Of a stretch of 64,000 nucleotides of DNA, positions 8,228 through 17,816 are shown piece by piece; within the stretch, counting starts at the first letter, position 1, and every line of letters begins with the position of its first letter. Position numbers and translations under genes: made by a program. The notes under the pieces are model-generated. The model worked only from the letters and a program-made list of their open reading frames with translations, searched no databases and was not told the DNA's origin. This DNA is from Glaciimonas sp. PAMC28666 (GTDB lineage Bacteria; Pseudomonadota; Gammaproteobacteria; Burkholderiales; Burkholderiaceae_D), in NCBI RefSeq assembly GCF_016917355.1, contig NZ_CP070304.1, forward strand, positions 4,154,001 through 4,218,000, given 5' to 3'.

Positions 8228-9538
8228 TTGAAAGGTACTTTCCGTTCGTTAAGCAGCTACAACTACCGGCTCTGGGCCGGTGGTGCCATCGTGTCCAATG
8301 TTGGAACATGGATGCAACGCACCACGCAAGACTGGTTAGTACTGACGCAGTTGACCCATAAAAATGCCACGGCGGTTGGTATCGTCATGGCACTCCAATT
8401 TGGACCTCAGCTTCTATTGCTGCCGCTGACCGGTTTCGTCGCCGACCATTTCGACCGGCGAAAGCTGCTAATCGCGACGCAGGCGTTGATGGGTGCACTT
8501 GCGCTCGGACTGGGATTGCTGACCATTTTTGCCTTGGTCCAGTTGTGGCATGTTTATGTATTTGCGTTTTTGCTAGGCTGTGTAACCGCGTTTGATGCGC
8601 CGGTGCGCCAGACGTTTGTCGGTGAGTTGGTTGGAGAAGCCGATCTTTCAAACGCGGCGGCACTTAACTCGACGTCGTTCAATGCGGCGCGAATGATCGG
8701 TCCCGCCATTGCCGGTATTTTGATCGCGGCTGTGGGCTCGGGATGGGTATTTTTAATTAATGCGGCCTCTTTCGTTGCGGTGCTTTGCTCGCTCAAATTT
8801 CTTCGCGTGCACGCACTGCATCGAACGGATAGGGCACCTCGGACGCCCGGCGGATTCGTTGAAGGATTTCGCTACGTATGGCGGCGTCCCGATCTGAAAG
8901 CGGTCCTACTGATGCTGTTTTTAATCGGAACCTTTGGGCTGAACTTTCCGATTTTCATCTCGACGATGTCCGTGACGATATTTCATGGAGGATCAGGACA
9001 ATACGGTCTGTTGACGTCGACGATGGCAATAGGATCCGTGGCGGGCGCACTGTTGGCGGCCAGACGTGCGCAACCGCATATTGGCCTTTTGCTGGTTGGT
9101 GCGGCAGTTTTTGGGATCGGTTGCACGCTGGCTGCGGTCATGCCCAATCCTGTGCTTTTCGGCCTTGGGCTGATTGTCATAGGGGTATCCACACAGACTT
9201 TCACCACCTCTACCAATAGTCTGGTGCAACTATCCACCGAGCCAGCGATGCGCGGGAGGGTCGTGGCAATTTTGCTGGCGGTAGCCTTAGGAGGAACACC
9301 TCTGGGCGCGCCAGTGGTAGGCTGGGTAGCGGATAGATTTGGCCCGCGGTGGGCGCTTGGCGTCGGTGCTGCTTCTGGCTTTGCGGCTGCGCTTGTCGGG
9401 ATTTACTATTTGAAAAAATACCGCAACTTACAAGTGTGGTTTAGTGCCGGACGTATTCGCTTCAGCGTAGACGATCTTACGGTATGGAGCGATCCCACTG
9501 CATCCGAAAAACGCACCGACGCATCGATTGTAGGGTGA
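8228..9538 (+). CDS. MFS transporter, probable drug/metabolite exporter
   Basis: A 436-residue major facilitator of the DHA3-type (MFS_3, EntS-like) exporters. The N-terminus FRSLSSYNYRLWAGGAIVSNVGTWMQ-type pattern, a motif-A loop VADHFDRRK after helix 2 and a second loop VADRFGPRW late in the protein support this. The start is TTG at 8228: the frame is closed 6 bases upstream and no ATG falls before the first helix. The C-terminal 40 residues after the last helix are polar and variable. As the EntS branch exports siderophores, pairing with an isochorismatase-fold protein is suggestive, but no siderophore synthesis genes occur in the window. Confidence 0.82.
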   Translation: MKGTFRSLSSYNYRLWAGGAIVSNVGTWMQRTTQDWLVLTQLTHKNATAVGIVMALQFGPQLLLLPLTGFVADHFDRRKLLIATQALMGALALGLGLLTIFALVQLWHVYVFAFLLGCVTAFDAPVRQTFVGELVGEADLSNAAALNSTSFNAARMIGPAIAGILIAAVGSGWVFLINAASFVAVLCSLKFLRVHALHRTDRAPRTPGGFVEGFRYVWRRPDLKAVLLMLFLIGTFGLNFPIFISTMSVTIFHGGSGQYGLLTSTMAIGSVAGALLAARRAQPHIGLLLVGAAVFGIGCTLAAVMPNPVLFGLGLIVIGVSTQTFTTSTNSLVQLSTEPAMRGRVVAILLAVALGGTPLGAPVVGWVADRFGPRWALGVGAASGFAAALVGIYYLKKYRNLQVWFSAGRIRFSVDDLTVWSDPTASEKRTDASIVG

Positions 9539-9584
9539 GACCCGGAGGCGCGACGGCGCGTTATTGACGTTTCAACGATTGAAA

Positions 9585-10229
9585 TTACGCTTTTTTACGG
9601 TCCAGCAAACCTTGCGTACGGATGAAGGCAACGACTTTTTCGACACCATCGCCGCTGCGCAGATTGGTGAAAAGAAAAGGTCGGTCGCCGCGCATGCGTT
9701 TGGCATCATGCGCCATCACGTCAAGATTGGCCCCCACATAAGGCGCGAGATCGGTTTTGTTGATGATCAGCAGATCGGAGCGCGTGATCCCGGGACCACC
9801 TTTGCGCGGAATTTTTTCGCCGCCAGCGACATCGATGACATAAATGGTCAGGTCGGATAATTCGGGACTAAACGTGGCAGCCAAATTGTCGCCGCCGGAT
9901 TCCAGCAAAATCAGATCAAGATCAGGAAAGTCGGCGCTCATGCGGGCGATTGCTTCCAGATTGATCGATGCATCCTCTCGAATCGCAGTGTGCGGGCAAC
10001 CCCCGGTTTCCACACCCATCAGGCGTTCGGCTGGCAGTGCGTCCGCGCGCAACAGGATCTCCATGTCTTCTTTGGTATAAATGTCGTTGGTGATGACCGC
10101 CATTTCATAATCGTTACGCATACTTTTACATAACATTTCACACAGAGCAGTTTTACCGGAGCCCACCGGGCCGCCAATTCCTACGCGTAACGGATTAGGA
10201 GTGGATACTAGGGTAGTGGCATTATTCAT
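9585..10229 (-). CDS. ureG: Urease accessory GTPase UreG
   Basis: SIMIBI-class GTPase, 214 residues, that drives nickel delivery and lysine carbamylation of urease in the cytoplasm with UreD, UreF and UreE. The P-loop is GPVGSGKT at residues 20-27, the metal-binding Cys-Pro-His motif is residues 78-80 (GGCPHTA), and the guanine-specificity motif NKTD follows. It is the last gene of the urt-ure cluster and ends 47 bp from the convergent MFS gene. A weak AT-rich hairpin at 9570-9584 just past the stop is too poor to call a terminator. Confidence 0.97.
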   Translation of the reverse strand: MNNATTLVSTPNPLRVGIGGPVGSGKTALCEMLCKSMRNDYEMAVITNDIYTKEDMEILLRADALPAERLMGVETGGCPHTAIREDASINLEAIARMSADFPDLDLILLESGGDNLAATFSPELSDLTIYVIDVAGGEKIPRKGGPGITRSDLLIINKTDLAPYVGANLDVMAHDAKRMRGDRPFLFTNLRSGDGVEKVVAFIRTQGLLDRKKA

Positions 10230-10305
10230 AGTAGATTACTTACAAAAATGGTTGAATTGGGTGCTTCTATCAGACCTCACTAACAAGCCAGGCATTAAAG
10301 CTTGA

Positions 10306-10986
10306 TCATGATCGATACAACCGGCTGTATTGCTCTTCGTGCTGCATCGATAACAGTGATAATCCTGGTGACCAATTAGATAAATCATCGTCGGCCAATT
10401 GCTGGGAATGCTCGGCCGCACGTTGTAGTTCTGGCTGTAATGACAGTAATAAACGTTGCCCCGAAACCTGACCGAGCGGCACAGATTTAACGCAGACCAA
10501 AACTTGATTTTCGGCCCACGTAAACAGCATCCCCAGTAAGGTAGCTTCGTGCGGAATTCCAAGCGCCACAGCAGCAAAGGCGAACGCCGTCGGCAGGGGC
10601 AATTCGGGCTGTGCCTGCAAAATAGCCAGCAATGTTTCATCGCCGATTTGCAGATCGATCACCAGTTTGCCGAGAGAATATCCCATCTGGATGGTCTCTG
10701 CCCGAAACTCAGACGTGTCGCGTGCGGCAATAAAACGTTCGGTCCAAATGGCAACAGCATCAGCATCACGTTTTTCGAACGCGTGTAACAAGCGCCAAAA
10801 GATCGGCGCTTCAAAATAAGCGACCACATGGTGCAGATGATCAATGATCCATGCCCGTGCAGAGGCTTGGTCGTTGACCAAACCTTTTTCTATCGCTGAT
10901 TCCAGACCTTGGGAATAGCTATATGCGCCTATCGGCAGCGATGGGCTGGATAGTTGCAACAAATGGAGCAGAGCGGTTGCTTGCAT
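10306..10986 (-). CDS. ureF: Urease accessory protein UreF
   Basis: A 226-residue all-helical accessory protein that binds UreD and UreG in the urease activation complex. The N-terminal block LLQLSSPSLPIGAYSYSQGLE is the family signature. I place the start at the ATG at 10986 because this gives the usual UreF N-terminus. The same frame is open for a further 105 codons upstream, right through the 3' half of ureE, which matters because of the G9 tract in ureE. The start is 13 bases beyond the ureE stop with no strong ribosome site, so translation may depend on coupling to ureE. Confidence 0.93.
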   Translation of the reverse strand: MQATALLHLLQLSSPSLPIGAYSYSQGLESAIEKGLVNDQASARAWIIDHLHHVVAYFEAPIFWRLLHAFEKRDADAVAIWTERFIAARDTSEFRAETIQMGYSLGKLVIDLQIGDETLLAILQAQPELPLPTAFAFAAVALGIPHEATLLGMLFTWAENQVLVCVKSVPLGQVSGQRLLLSLQPELQRAAEHSQQLADDDLSNWSPGLSLLSMQHEEQYSRLYRS

Positions 10987-10999
10987 GATGGCTATAGGC

Positions 11000-11521
11000 T
11001 CAGCTGGTCGATTCCGGTTTGTCGCCGGGACGATGAATTTTTTGACGTATCGGGACCGGTGCAAGCAGGCCATCGTGATGATGGTGCCCCCCCCCGTAAG
11101 CACCGGATTCCGGCTCGAATGCCGCCAATTGTCCGATGACTGTCGCGCCAAGACCTTCGAGCATTTCGCGCAGCACGACGTCCTTTCGGATGCGCAGAAA
11201 GCCGTCGCCAACTTGCGCCTGGGTATGCCGATTGCCCAGATGGAATGCGCAACGTAACAGCGCAAGTGGTGTTGCGCATTCCACGCGATAGGTGGCCTCA
11301 TCCGCAGCGATGACTTTTATCACCGATTGCTTGCCATCGTCGTCGACGCCCGCGATCAAATCGCCATTGCGCAGAACGGTTCCCCGCACCGTAAAAACAC
11401 CGACTTCGAGACCGGATGTGAGCGTGGCGCGCAGCCGACTTTTTTCACGCAGGTCGTAGGGCAGGACCAGCTCGCCGTCAATTTTTTCAGCATGGTCGAT
11501 TTTTGTATTAAGAGTCAGCAT
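11000..11521 (-). CDS. ureE: Urease nickel metallochaperone UreE
   Basis: A 173-residue UreE with an N-terminal peptide-binding domain (about 1-70), a metal-binding C-terminal domain (about 75-140) and a histidine-containing tail, Gly143-145 followed by His146-149. It donates nickel to the UreDFG-urease complex. The three glycine codons are a pure run of nine G (C on the plus strand at 11087-11095), an unusual homopolymer inside a coding region and a candidate slippage site. The 3' end lies 13 bp from ureF and the gene is 15 bp downstream of ureC. Confidence 0.94.
   Translation of the reverse strand: MLTLNTKIDHAEKIDGELVLPYDLREKSRLRATLTSGLEVGVFTVRGTVLRNGDLIAGVDDDGKQSVIKVIAADEATYRVECATPLALLRCAFHLGNRHTQAQVGDGFLRIRKDVVLREMLEGLGATVIGQLAAFEPESGAYGGGHHHHDGLLAPVPIRQKIHRPGDKPESTS
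11087..11095 (-). repeat. G9 homopolymer inside ureE
   Basis: Nine consecutive C on the plus strand encode Gly143-Gly145 of UreE as GGG GGG GGG. Loss of one G shifts ureE into the ureF frame, which is open from 11301 to 10306, giving an in-frame UreE-UreF fusion. Gain of one G leads to a stop at 10992. Confidence 0.9.
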
Positions 11522-11536
11522 GGAATGTTGAAATAA

Positions 11537-13237
11537 TCAGAATAAAAAGTAACGTTGTGCCATTGGCAAGATGATTGCCGGTTCGCATACCAGAAGTTCG
11601 CCATCGGCGCGGACTTCGTATGTTTCGGGGTCGACTTCCATGTGCGGCGTGGCGCTGTTGTGAATCATGTGATGTTTACGTAGGTGACGCATGTTTTTCA
11701 CCGCGACCACTGGTTTATTCAGCTTCAGCAAGTCGCCGATACCATCGTCATAGGCGGCTTGCGAAACAAAGGTTAATGAGGTTTTAAGTCCGCCGCCATA
11801 GGCACCGAACATCATCCGATAATGGACCGGTTGCGGAGTCGGGATGGACGCATTAGGGTCACCCATTTGCGCAGCGGCAATCATGCCGCTTTTCAAAATC
11901 ATGGACGGCTTGACACCGAAGAAGGCAGGTTTCCACAACACTAAATCGGCGATCTTGCCGACTTCGATGGAGCCGACTACATGAGAAATACCGTGCGTAA
12001 TGGCAGGGTTAATAGTGTATTTGGCGATGTAGCGTTTGGCGCGAAAGTTGTCGTTACGACTGGTATCTTCTGGCAAAGATCCCCGTTGCGTTTTCATCTT
12101 GTGCGCGGTTTGCCAGGTCCGCATAATAACCTCGCCAACGCGGCCCATCGCTTGCGAGTCTGACGACATCATGCTGATGGCACCGATGTCATGCAGAATA
12201 TCTTCTGCTGCAATGGTTTCGCGACGAATCCGGGATTCTGCGAAGGCAACGTCTTCCGCAATGGACGCATCGAGATGATGGCAGACCATCAGCATATCCA
12301 GGTGCTCATCCAGCGTATTGACGGTGTAGGGGCGGGTCGGATTGGTAGACGACGGCAGGACATTCCCCTGGCCGACCGCAGCGATAATATCCGGCGCATG
12401 TCCGCCGCCCGCACCTTCGGTATGGAAGGTGTGGATGGTGCGGTCCTTGAACGCTGCCAGGGTGTGTTCCAAAAAGCCACCTTCGTTTAAGGTGTCGCTG
12501 TGAATGGCGACTTGCACGTCCATGCGGTCTGCTACATTCAGGCAATTATCGATCGCCGCTGGCGTAGAGCCCCAGTCTTCGTGGAGTTTCAGGCCAATCG
12601 CACCGGCGCGAACTTGTTCTTCCAGCGGCGTCGGCAGACTTACATTGCCTTTGCCGAGAAAACCGAGATTCATCGGGAACGCATCTGCGGCCGATAGCAT
12701 TGCGTGTAAGTGCCACGGACCCGGCGTGCAGGTTGTCGCTGCCGTGCCAACTGCTGGTCCGGTGCCGCCGCCCAGCATCGTCGTCACACCGCTCATCAAT
12801 GCTTCTTCGATCTGCTGGGGACAAATGAAATGGATGTGCGAATCGATACCGCCAGCAGTGACGATCATGCCTTCGCCAGCGATGATTTCTGTAGCCGCCC
12901 CGATTGCCATCGTGACGTTGGGCTGAATATCGGGATTGCCAGCTTTGCCGATTGCCGCAATGCGGCCGCTTTTGAGGCCGATATCGGCTTTAACGATGCC
13001 CCAGTGGTCAAGAATGACAGCGTTAGTGATGACGGTATCCATGACGTCCCGATGATTCCGCTGCGACTGGCCCATGCCGTCGCGGATGACTTTACCGCCG
13101 CCGAATTTGACCTCTTCGCCGTAGGTGGCGTAATCCTTTTCGATTTCAATGAACAGCGTCGTGTCTGCCAGGCGGATACGGTCGCCCGTCGTGGGGCCGA
13201 ACATTTCAGCGTAGGCCTGCCGGGAAATCGTGCTCAT
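11537..13237 (-). CDS. ureC: Urease alpha subunit (catalytic)
   Basis: A 566-residue urease alpha subunit, normal length for bacteria, that hydrolyses urea to ammonia and carbamate. The active-site elements are all present: the first nickel-binding histidine pair in [10 protein letters not shown], the carbamylated lysine in [10 protein letters not shown], the flap histidine and general acid region MVCHHLD, and the nickel-binding aspartate in [12 protein letters not shown] good GAAGGAAG ribosome site precedes the ATG at 13237. The start overlaps the end of ureB by 4 bases. It assembles with UreA and UreB into the (abc)3 enzyme. Confidence 0.98.
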   Translation of the reverse strand: MSTISRQAYAEMFGPTTGDRIRLADTTLFIEIEKDYATYGEEVKFGGGKVIRDGMGQSQRNHRDVMDTVITNAVILDHWGIVKADIGLKSGRIAAIGKAGNPDIQPNVTMAIGAATEIIAGEGMIVTAGGIDSHIHFICPQQIEEALMSGVTTMLGGGTGPAVGTAATTCTPGPWHLHAMLSAADAFPMNLGFLGKGNVSLPTPLEEQVRAGAIGLKLHEDWGSTPAAIDNCLNVADRMDVQVAIHSDTLNEGGFLEHTLAAFKDRTIHTFHTEGAGGGHAPDIIAAVGQGNVLPSSTNPTRPYTVNTLDEHLDMLMVCHHLDASIAEDVAFAESRIRRETIAAEDILHDIGAISMMSSDSQAMGRVGEVIMRTWQTAHKMKTQRGSLPEDTSRNDNFRAKRYIAKYTINPAITHGISHVVGSIEVGKIADLVLWKPAFFGVKPSMILKSGMIAAAQMGDPNASIPTPQPVHYRMMFGAYGGGLKTSLTFVSQAAYDDGIGDLLKLNKPVVAVKNMRHLRKHHMIHNSATPHMEVDPETYEVRADGELLVCEPAIILPMAQRYFLF

Positions 13238-13584
13238 TGTGCTTCCTTCTGTGTCTGTGGATCTTTTTCTATTTTTTGGTCCAATGCGCCCATTACTTTT
13301 CCGTTGAAACCGTAAACCTTCCGCTCACCCGCCAGCGCGACTAGCTCAACGGTCCGTTTTTGGCCCGGCTCAAAGCGTACGGCAGTACCCGCTGCAATGT
13401 TCAGGCGCATGCCATAAGCATCTTCACGTTCAAATATCAAGGCTGGATTGGTTTCATAAAAATGATAATGCGAGCCGATCTGAATCGGCCTGTCACCACT
13501 ATTGGCGACTGTAACGGTGGTAGTTCTGCGGCCGACATTGAGTTCAATGTCGCCGTCTTCGATCAGCATTTCGCCAGGGATCAT
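13234..13584 (-). CDS. ureB: Urease beta subunit
   Basis: A 116-residue beta-subunit starting MIPGEM, with the conserved stretch [13 protein letters not shown] at about residues 36-50 and the RFEPGQ motif. It is a separate gene from ureA, as in most free-living proteobacteria. Its 3' end overlaps ureC (ATGA) and it begins 58 bp after ureA. The C-terminal 15 residues are charged and variable. Confidence 0.97.
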   Translation of the reverse strand: MIPGEMLIEDGDIELNVGRRTTTVTVANSGDRPIQIGSHYHFYETNPALIFEREDAYGMRLNIAAGTAVRFEPGQKRTVELVALAGERKVYGFNGKVMGALDQKIEKDPQTQKEAQ

Positions 13585-13642
13585 GGAGATTTCCAGTGTC
13601 TAAAAGGTGTTGCATGGAGACGAATGAAGGGCGGTGAACTGT

Positions 13643-13945
13643 TTAAGGAATCGGGTGATGCACAGTGACCAGCTTGGTTCCATCGGGAAAAGTCGCTTCC
13701 ACCTGGATGTCGTGGATCATCTCGGCAATGCCGTCCATCACGTCTGCGCGACTCAAGATTTTAGTGCCTTCCGACATCAGCTCGGCCACCGTTCTGCCAT
13801 CGCGCGCACCTTCCATGATAGCTGCCGTGATCAGCGCAATCGATTCTGGATAGTTCAACTTCAACCCGCGGGCTTTGCGTCGTTCCGCCAATAAGGCAGC
13901 TGTAAATATTAACAACTTATCTTTTTCTCGAGGAGTCAGTTCCAT
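13643..13945 (-). CDS. ureA: Urease gamma subunit
   Basis: A 100-residue gamma subunit beginning [12 protein letters not shown] and ending in VTVHHPIP, exactly the family length. The frame is open for another 50 codons upstream into the ureD-ureA spacer, but the family N-terminus fixes the start at 13945. A 68-bp spacer separates it from ureD. Confidence 0.97.
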   Translation of the reverse strand: MELTPREKDKLLIFTAALLAERRKARGLKLNYPESIALITAAIMEGARDGRTVAELMSEGTKILSRADVMDGIAEMIHDIQVEATFPDGTKLVTVHHPIP

Positions 13946-14013
13946 CTGTTTCTTTCTATGATGTTCGTCTATGTCAATTTTGTTATTGTTTTTGGCGTCT
14001 GAAAGTCGCCCGG

Positions 14014-14979
14014 TCAGGTGTTCCAGATTCTCGGAATCACCGCAGCGCGGCCTAATAATTCTGGTCTGATCTGTTGCCACGCCTGCGTCATCCATTGTCG
14101 GGCAAGTTCACTGGAATGACCAAGAAATCGCAGGACGATGACGGATTTCATTTGCGTTGCCCCTACCATCGCCTGACCGTCTGCGAGTAGGTTGCTGGCT
14201 TCGCGCAAATCGTTCATGACTTTTACCGGGAGAACTTTTCCTACCGCGATCAAGGTCGCGCAGACGGTATGGTCGGCCAATCCCAATGGGCTGCGCATGG
14301 TTGCCGTACCGCCGCTGATACTGCCTTGCTCGAACCAGAGCAATTTTCCGGCGCGACGAATGCTGGTGCGCTGGCTAATCTTTCCGCTGTCAAATGACTC
14401 ACCGGATGCGGTCCGCCCAAAACACAATATTTCGCCACCGATATACTGTGCGTCTGCAGCTAACGCGACTTGATGATCAAGCTGTACAACGGCGCGATTG
14501 AAGAAGATGGTTTCTTGTGGCAACCATTCAAGTGTCGCGCCTTCCGTTACTGAAAGGGAGACATGCTGATGCGATACGTTGCCATTGGCTTTGTACCATT
14601 TAGCAGCACCGGGCGTGGTGAGAAGGGCGTGTGCGTTTGGCCCGACGTGGGCGGATATTGCCAGTTGATCGCCGCCTACGACCCCACCGGGCGGATGGAT
14701 AATGATTGCATGACAGACAGCCGGTTGCTCAGGGTAAAGCGGCTTCTGTACTCGCAGTGGGCCAAAATGACTGCGCTCAATCAAGCGGGTTGTGCCGTTA
14801 TCATTGGCAAAACCCAGGCTCAGACGCGCCTGCCAGGGGCCCGGTTTGGTGGACGGTGCAATGTCTGGCAGGAATGATGGCAATGCGCTTTGTTCGGTAT
14901 GCTGAGTTTTTCCCGCAGGTACGGTGGGGCCACGCGTTTTGGTTGCTACGGGAAGGTCTGGGGCGTCAACAAATTTCAT
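14014..14979 (-). CDS. ureD: Urease accessory protein UreD
   Basis: A 321-residue UreD (UreH) accessory protein that binds apo-urease and, with UreF and UreG, carries nickel to it. Family marks are [23 protein letters not shown] and [11 protein letters not shown]. It is longer than usual owing to an N-terminal extension of about 45 proline- and threonine-rich residues before the conserved WQARLSLGF. No later methionine could remove the extension, and GGAG lies directly beside the ATG at 14979. It starts only 8 bp after urtE, so urea uptake and hydrolysis genes are very probably cotranscribed. Confidence 0.93.
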   Translation of the reverse strand: MKFVDAPDLPVATKTRGPTVPAGKTQHTEQSALPSFLPDIAPSTKPGPWQARLSLGFANDNGTTRLIERSHFGPLRVQKPLYPEQPAVCHAIIIHPPGGVVGGDQLAISAHVGPNAHALLTTPGAAKWYKANGNVSHQHVSLSVTEGATLEWLPQETIFFNRAVVQLDHQVALAADAQYIGGEILCFGRTASGESFDSGKISQRTSIRRAGKLLWFEQGSISGGTATMRSPLGLADHTVCATLIAVGKVLPVKVMNDLREASNLLADGQAMVGATQMKSVIVLRFLGHSSELARQWMTQAWQQIRPELLGRAAVIPRIWNT

Positions 14980-14987
14980 CTCCGAGA

Positions 14988-15686
14988 CTATACCGCCAAG
15001 TGCCGTTTCACGCTGGCATCATCCATTTGCGCTTGTGTTCCGGCGGCCACAACCTCGCCGCGTGACAAGACGATAAAGTTATCGGCCAGTTCCTGAGCGA
15101 AGTCGAAATACTGTTCACATAACAGAATACCGATATCGCCGCGTTCGCGTAACAACCGGATCACGCGACCGATGTCTTTAATGATTGACGGTTGGATACC
15201 CTCAGTCGGTTCGTCGAGAATGATCAATTTGGGTTCCGCCAGCAAAGCGCGGGCGATGGCGAGTTGCTGCTGTTGCCCACCGGACAGATCGCCGCCGCGT
15301 CTTTGCAGCATCTCTTTGAGTACGGGAAACAGCTCGTACACTTCTCCTTTTATAAGGGAGGCTTTCTTGCCGGATTTGGTCGCCATGCCCATCAATAAAT
15401 TTTCCTCTACTGTCAGACGCGCAAAAATCTCGCGGCCCTGAGGCACATAAGCGATGCCAAGGGCGGCGCGCTGATGTGGTTTTAATTTGGTGATGTCGCG
15501 ACCTTCCAGCGTAATTTTGCCGGTTGCTGTCGGTAATACGCCCATCAGACACTTCAATAACGTCGTTTTCCCTACGCCGTTGCGGCCTAAAAGACTCAGA
15601 CATTTGCCTTTTTCGACGGTGAGCGACACGCCCCGTAATGTATGGGAGGAACCGTAGTATTGGTTCAGTTGGTCGACGTTTAACAT
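14988..15686 (-). CDS. urtE: Urea ABC transporter ATP-binding protein UrtE
   Basis: A 232-residue ABC ATPase of the LivF type. Walker A is GRNGVGKTT, the signature is LSGGQQQQLAIARAL and Walker B is LIILDEPTEG, the last with the EGIQPSI continuation typical of UrtE. The ATG at 15686 has AGGA 8 bases upstream; an in-frame TTG at 15692 is less likely. It lies between urtD (85-bp spacing) and ureD (8-bp spacing). Confidence 0.94.
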   Translation of the reverse strand: MLNVDQLNQYYGSSHTLRGVSLTVEKGKCLSLLGRNGVGKTTLLKCLMGVLPTATGKITLEGRDITKLKPHQRAALGIAYVPQGREIFARLTVEENLLMGMATKSGKKASLIKGEVYELFPVLKEMLQRRGGDLSGGQQQQLAIARALLAEPKLIILDEPTEGIQPSIIKDIGRVIRLLRERGDIGILLCEQYFDFAQELADNFIVLSRGEVVAAGTQAQMDDASVKRHLAV

Positions 15687-15771
15687 ATGCAATATCCTGA
15701 GGAGGTGTTTTTTTAAATGGTCTTCGCCATTTTATTTTTGATCGTCTGGTGTGAATGATGAAGCTTGGCGC

Positions 15772-16626
15772 TTAACGACCCAAATACACTTCAATGACGC
15801 GCTCGTCTGCCTGAACTTCGGACATTTTTCCTTCAGCAAGAACGGATCCCTCGTGGAGAACCGTGACTTTGTCCTGTTGGGCGATTTCGGTCACAAAACC
15901 CATGTCATGTTCCACCACCACAATCGAATGTTTTCCGCGTAATTCATTGAGTAGCTCAGCCGTGCGTGCCGTCTCGGCATCCGACATACCTGCTACCGGT
16001 TCATCCAACAAAATCAATTGCGGCTCTTGCATGAGCAGCATGCCGATTTCCAGCCATTGTTTCTGACCGTGGGAAAGTAGCCCGGCAGGTCTGCTTTCCT
16101 GGCCGTTCAGACGTATCAGTCGGAGAATCTCATCGATCTTTCCCATTTGCTCCGAGGACAAGCGTGCGAACAGCGTGGTGCGGACGCGTTTGTCCATCTT
16201 CATCGCCAGTTCGAGGTTTTCAAACACTGTATGCTGCTCAAAAACAGTCGGGCGTTGAAATTTGCGACCGATGCCCAAATGGGCAATTTCATATTCGGTC
16301 AGCTGGGTCAGGTCGATGGTCTGGCCAAAAAATGCAGTCCCGGAGGTGGGACGGGTTTTTCCTGTAATGACGTCCATCATCGTGGTTTTTCCAGCGCCAT
16401 TAGGACCAATGATGCAGCGTAACTCACCCACCGAGATATCCAGATTTAGATTATTCAGGGCCTTGAAGCCATCGAACGAGACTGTGATGTTTTCCAGATA
16501 AAGAATCGCACCGTGCGTGGTATCCACCCCGTCGGTTTTGAGTCGGGCATACGAGCTGCCGTGGTCGGAATAGCGGCTGTTATCGACGGTGCCGGTGGGC
16601 AATTTTGAATCGGCGAGCGCGGTCAT
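15772..16626 (-). CDS. urtD: Urea ABC transporter ATP-binding protein UrtD
   Basis: A 284-residue LivG-type ABC ATPase with Walker A GPNGAGKTTMMD, signature LSHGQKQWLEIGMLL (the modified LSHGQ of UrtD proteins) and Walker B LILLDEPVAGMS. An N-terminal extension of about 40 residues precedes the ATPase core. Its ATG overlaps the urtC stop by 4 bases. Confidence 0.94.
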   Translation of the reverse strand: MTALADSKLPTGTVDNSRYSDHGSSYARLKTDGVDTTHGAILYLENITVSFDGFKALNNLNLDISVGELRCIIGPNGAGKTTMMDVITGKTRPTSGTAFFGQTIDLTQLTEYEIAHLGIGRKFQRPTVFEQHTVFENLELAMKMDKRVRTTLFARLSSEQMGKIDEILRLIRLNGQESRPAGLLSHGQKQWLEIGMLLMQEPQLILLDEPVAGMSDAETARTAELLNELRGKHSIVVVEHDMGFVTEIAQQDKVTVLHEGSVLAEGKMSEVQADERVIEVYLGR

Positions 16627-17816
16627 ACAGATTCCTTGGATGCTCTGAACTTTTGTTTTAACTTGGTGGCAACGCCAACCATTCCTTGCGGCATGAACAG
16701 TGTCACCAGTATGAATATAAGTCCTAATACATATAACCAGAGTTCAGGAAATGCCCCTGTGAGCCAGCTCTTCAGACCATTGACAGTGAACGCGCCGATG
16801 ATTGGTCCGATCAGCGATCCGCGACCGCCAACCGCTGCCCAGATCACCATTTCAATCGAGTTGGCAGGAGACATTTCCGATGGATTAATGATGCCGACCT
16901 GCGGAACATAGAGTGCGCCGGCAATGCCGCACAGCACTGCTGAGAGAGTCCAGACAAATAACTTGAACCATAATGGGTTGTAACCAATGAACATCAGTCG
17001 CGATTCGGAGTCACGGACAGCTTGCAGCACCCGTCCTAGTCGAGAGTTGACAATCCAACGGCAAAGCAACAACGTGCCAAGTAAAAATAGCAGGGTAATC
17101 AGGTACAGGACCGCCTTGGTGGAAGGTGCGGTAATGGAGTAGCCCAGAATACGCTTGAAATCGGTGAAACCGTTGTTGCCGCCGAAGCCGGTATTGTTGC
17201 GGAAGAACAGCAGCATAAAGGCGAAGGTCATCGCTTGCGTGATGATTGAAAAGTACACGCCTTTAATGCGTGACCGGAATGCAAAATAGCCGAATACAAA
17301 CGCCAATACGCCAGGCACCAGGACCACCAAAGCCATGCAGTACCAGAAGTTATCAGTCATCGACCAGAACCATGGATAAGTTTTCCAATCCAGGAAAACC
17401 ATGAAGTCCGGCAAATTGCTCTGATACACGCCATCGCGGCCGATTGCGCGCATCAGGTACATACCGTGCGCGTAGCCACCGAGCGCAAAAAACACACCAT
17501 GACCGAGCGATAAAATTCCCGCGTAGCCCCACACCAGATCCAGCGCCAGCGCAGCCATCGCGTAGCACATGAACTTGGCGATCAGTGCTACCGTATAGCT
17601 GGAAATGTGTAGCGCGTTACCATCAGGAAAACTCAGATTAAGAATCGGAAGCAGGCACAAAATCAGACCGCAAATACCGATTCCAATCCACGCAGGGCGC
17701 GAGAACAGTGATAGCTTGACAGGCACGACTGAAAATGTGGTTTGCGGTTGCGCGCCAACTTTGTTGACGACGTCACTTGACCCCAATGGGGGTGTATTAA
17801 CTGAAGAGCTTTTCAT
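16623..17816 (-). CDS. urtC: Urea ABC transporter permease UrtC
   Basis: A 397-residue inner-membrane permease of the LivM type with about ten predicted helices. The conserved DLVWGYAGILSLGHGVFFALGGYA-type region and the EAA-like stretch around AAVGGRGSLIGPIIGAF are visible. The first 40 residues are a soluble leader before the first helix. It is translationally coupled to urtB by a 4-base overlap and to urtD by another. Confidence 0.94.
   Translation of the reverse strand: MKSSSVNTPPLGSSDVVNKVGAQPQTTFSVVPVKLSLFSRPAWIGIGICGLILCLLPILNLSFPDGNALHISSYTVALIAKFMCYAMAALALDLVWGYAGILSLGHGVFFALGGYAHGMYLMRAIGRDGVYQSNLPDFMVFLDWKTYPWFWSMTDNFWYCMALVVLVPGVLAFVFGYFAFRSRIKGVYFSIITQAMTFAFMLLFFRNNTGFGGNNGFTDFKRILGYSITAPSTKAVLYLITLLFLLGTLLLCRWIVNSRLGRVLQAVRDSESRLMFIGYNPLWFKLFVWTLSAVLCGIAGALYVPQVGIINPSEMSPANSIEMVIWAAVGGRGSLIGPIIGAFTVNGLKSWLTGAFPELWLYVLGLIFILVTLFMPQGMVGVATKLKQKFRASKESV

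Noticed and set aside
9567-9584. TTTCAA-cga-TTGAAA hairpin after ureG as terminator
   Set aside because: AT-only short stem without T run; too weak.
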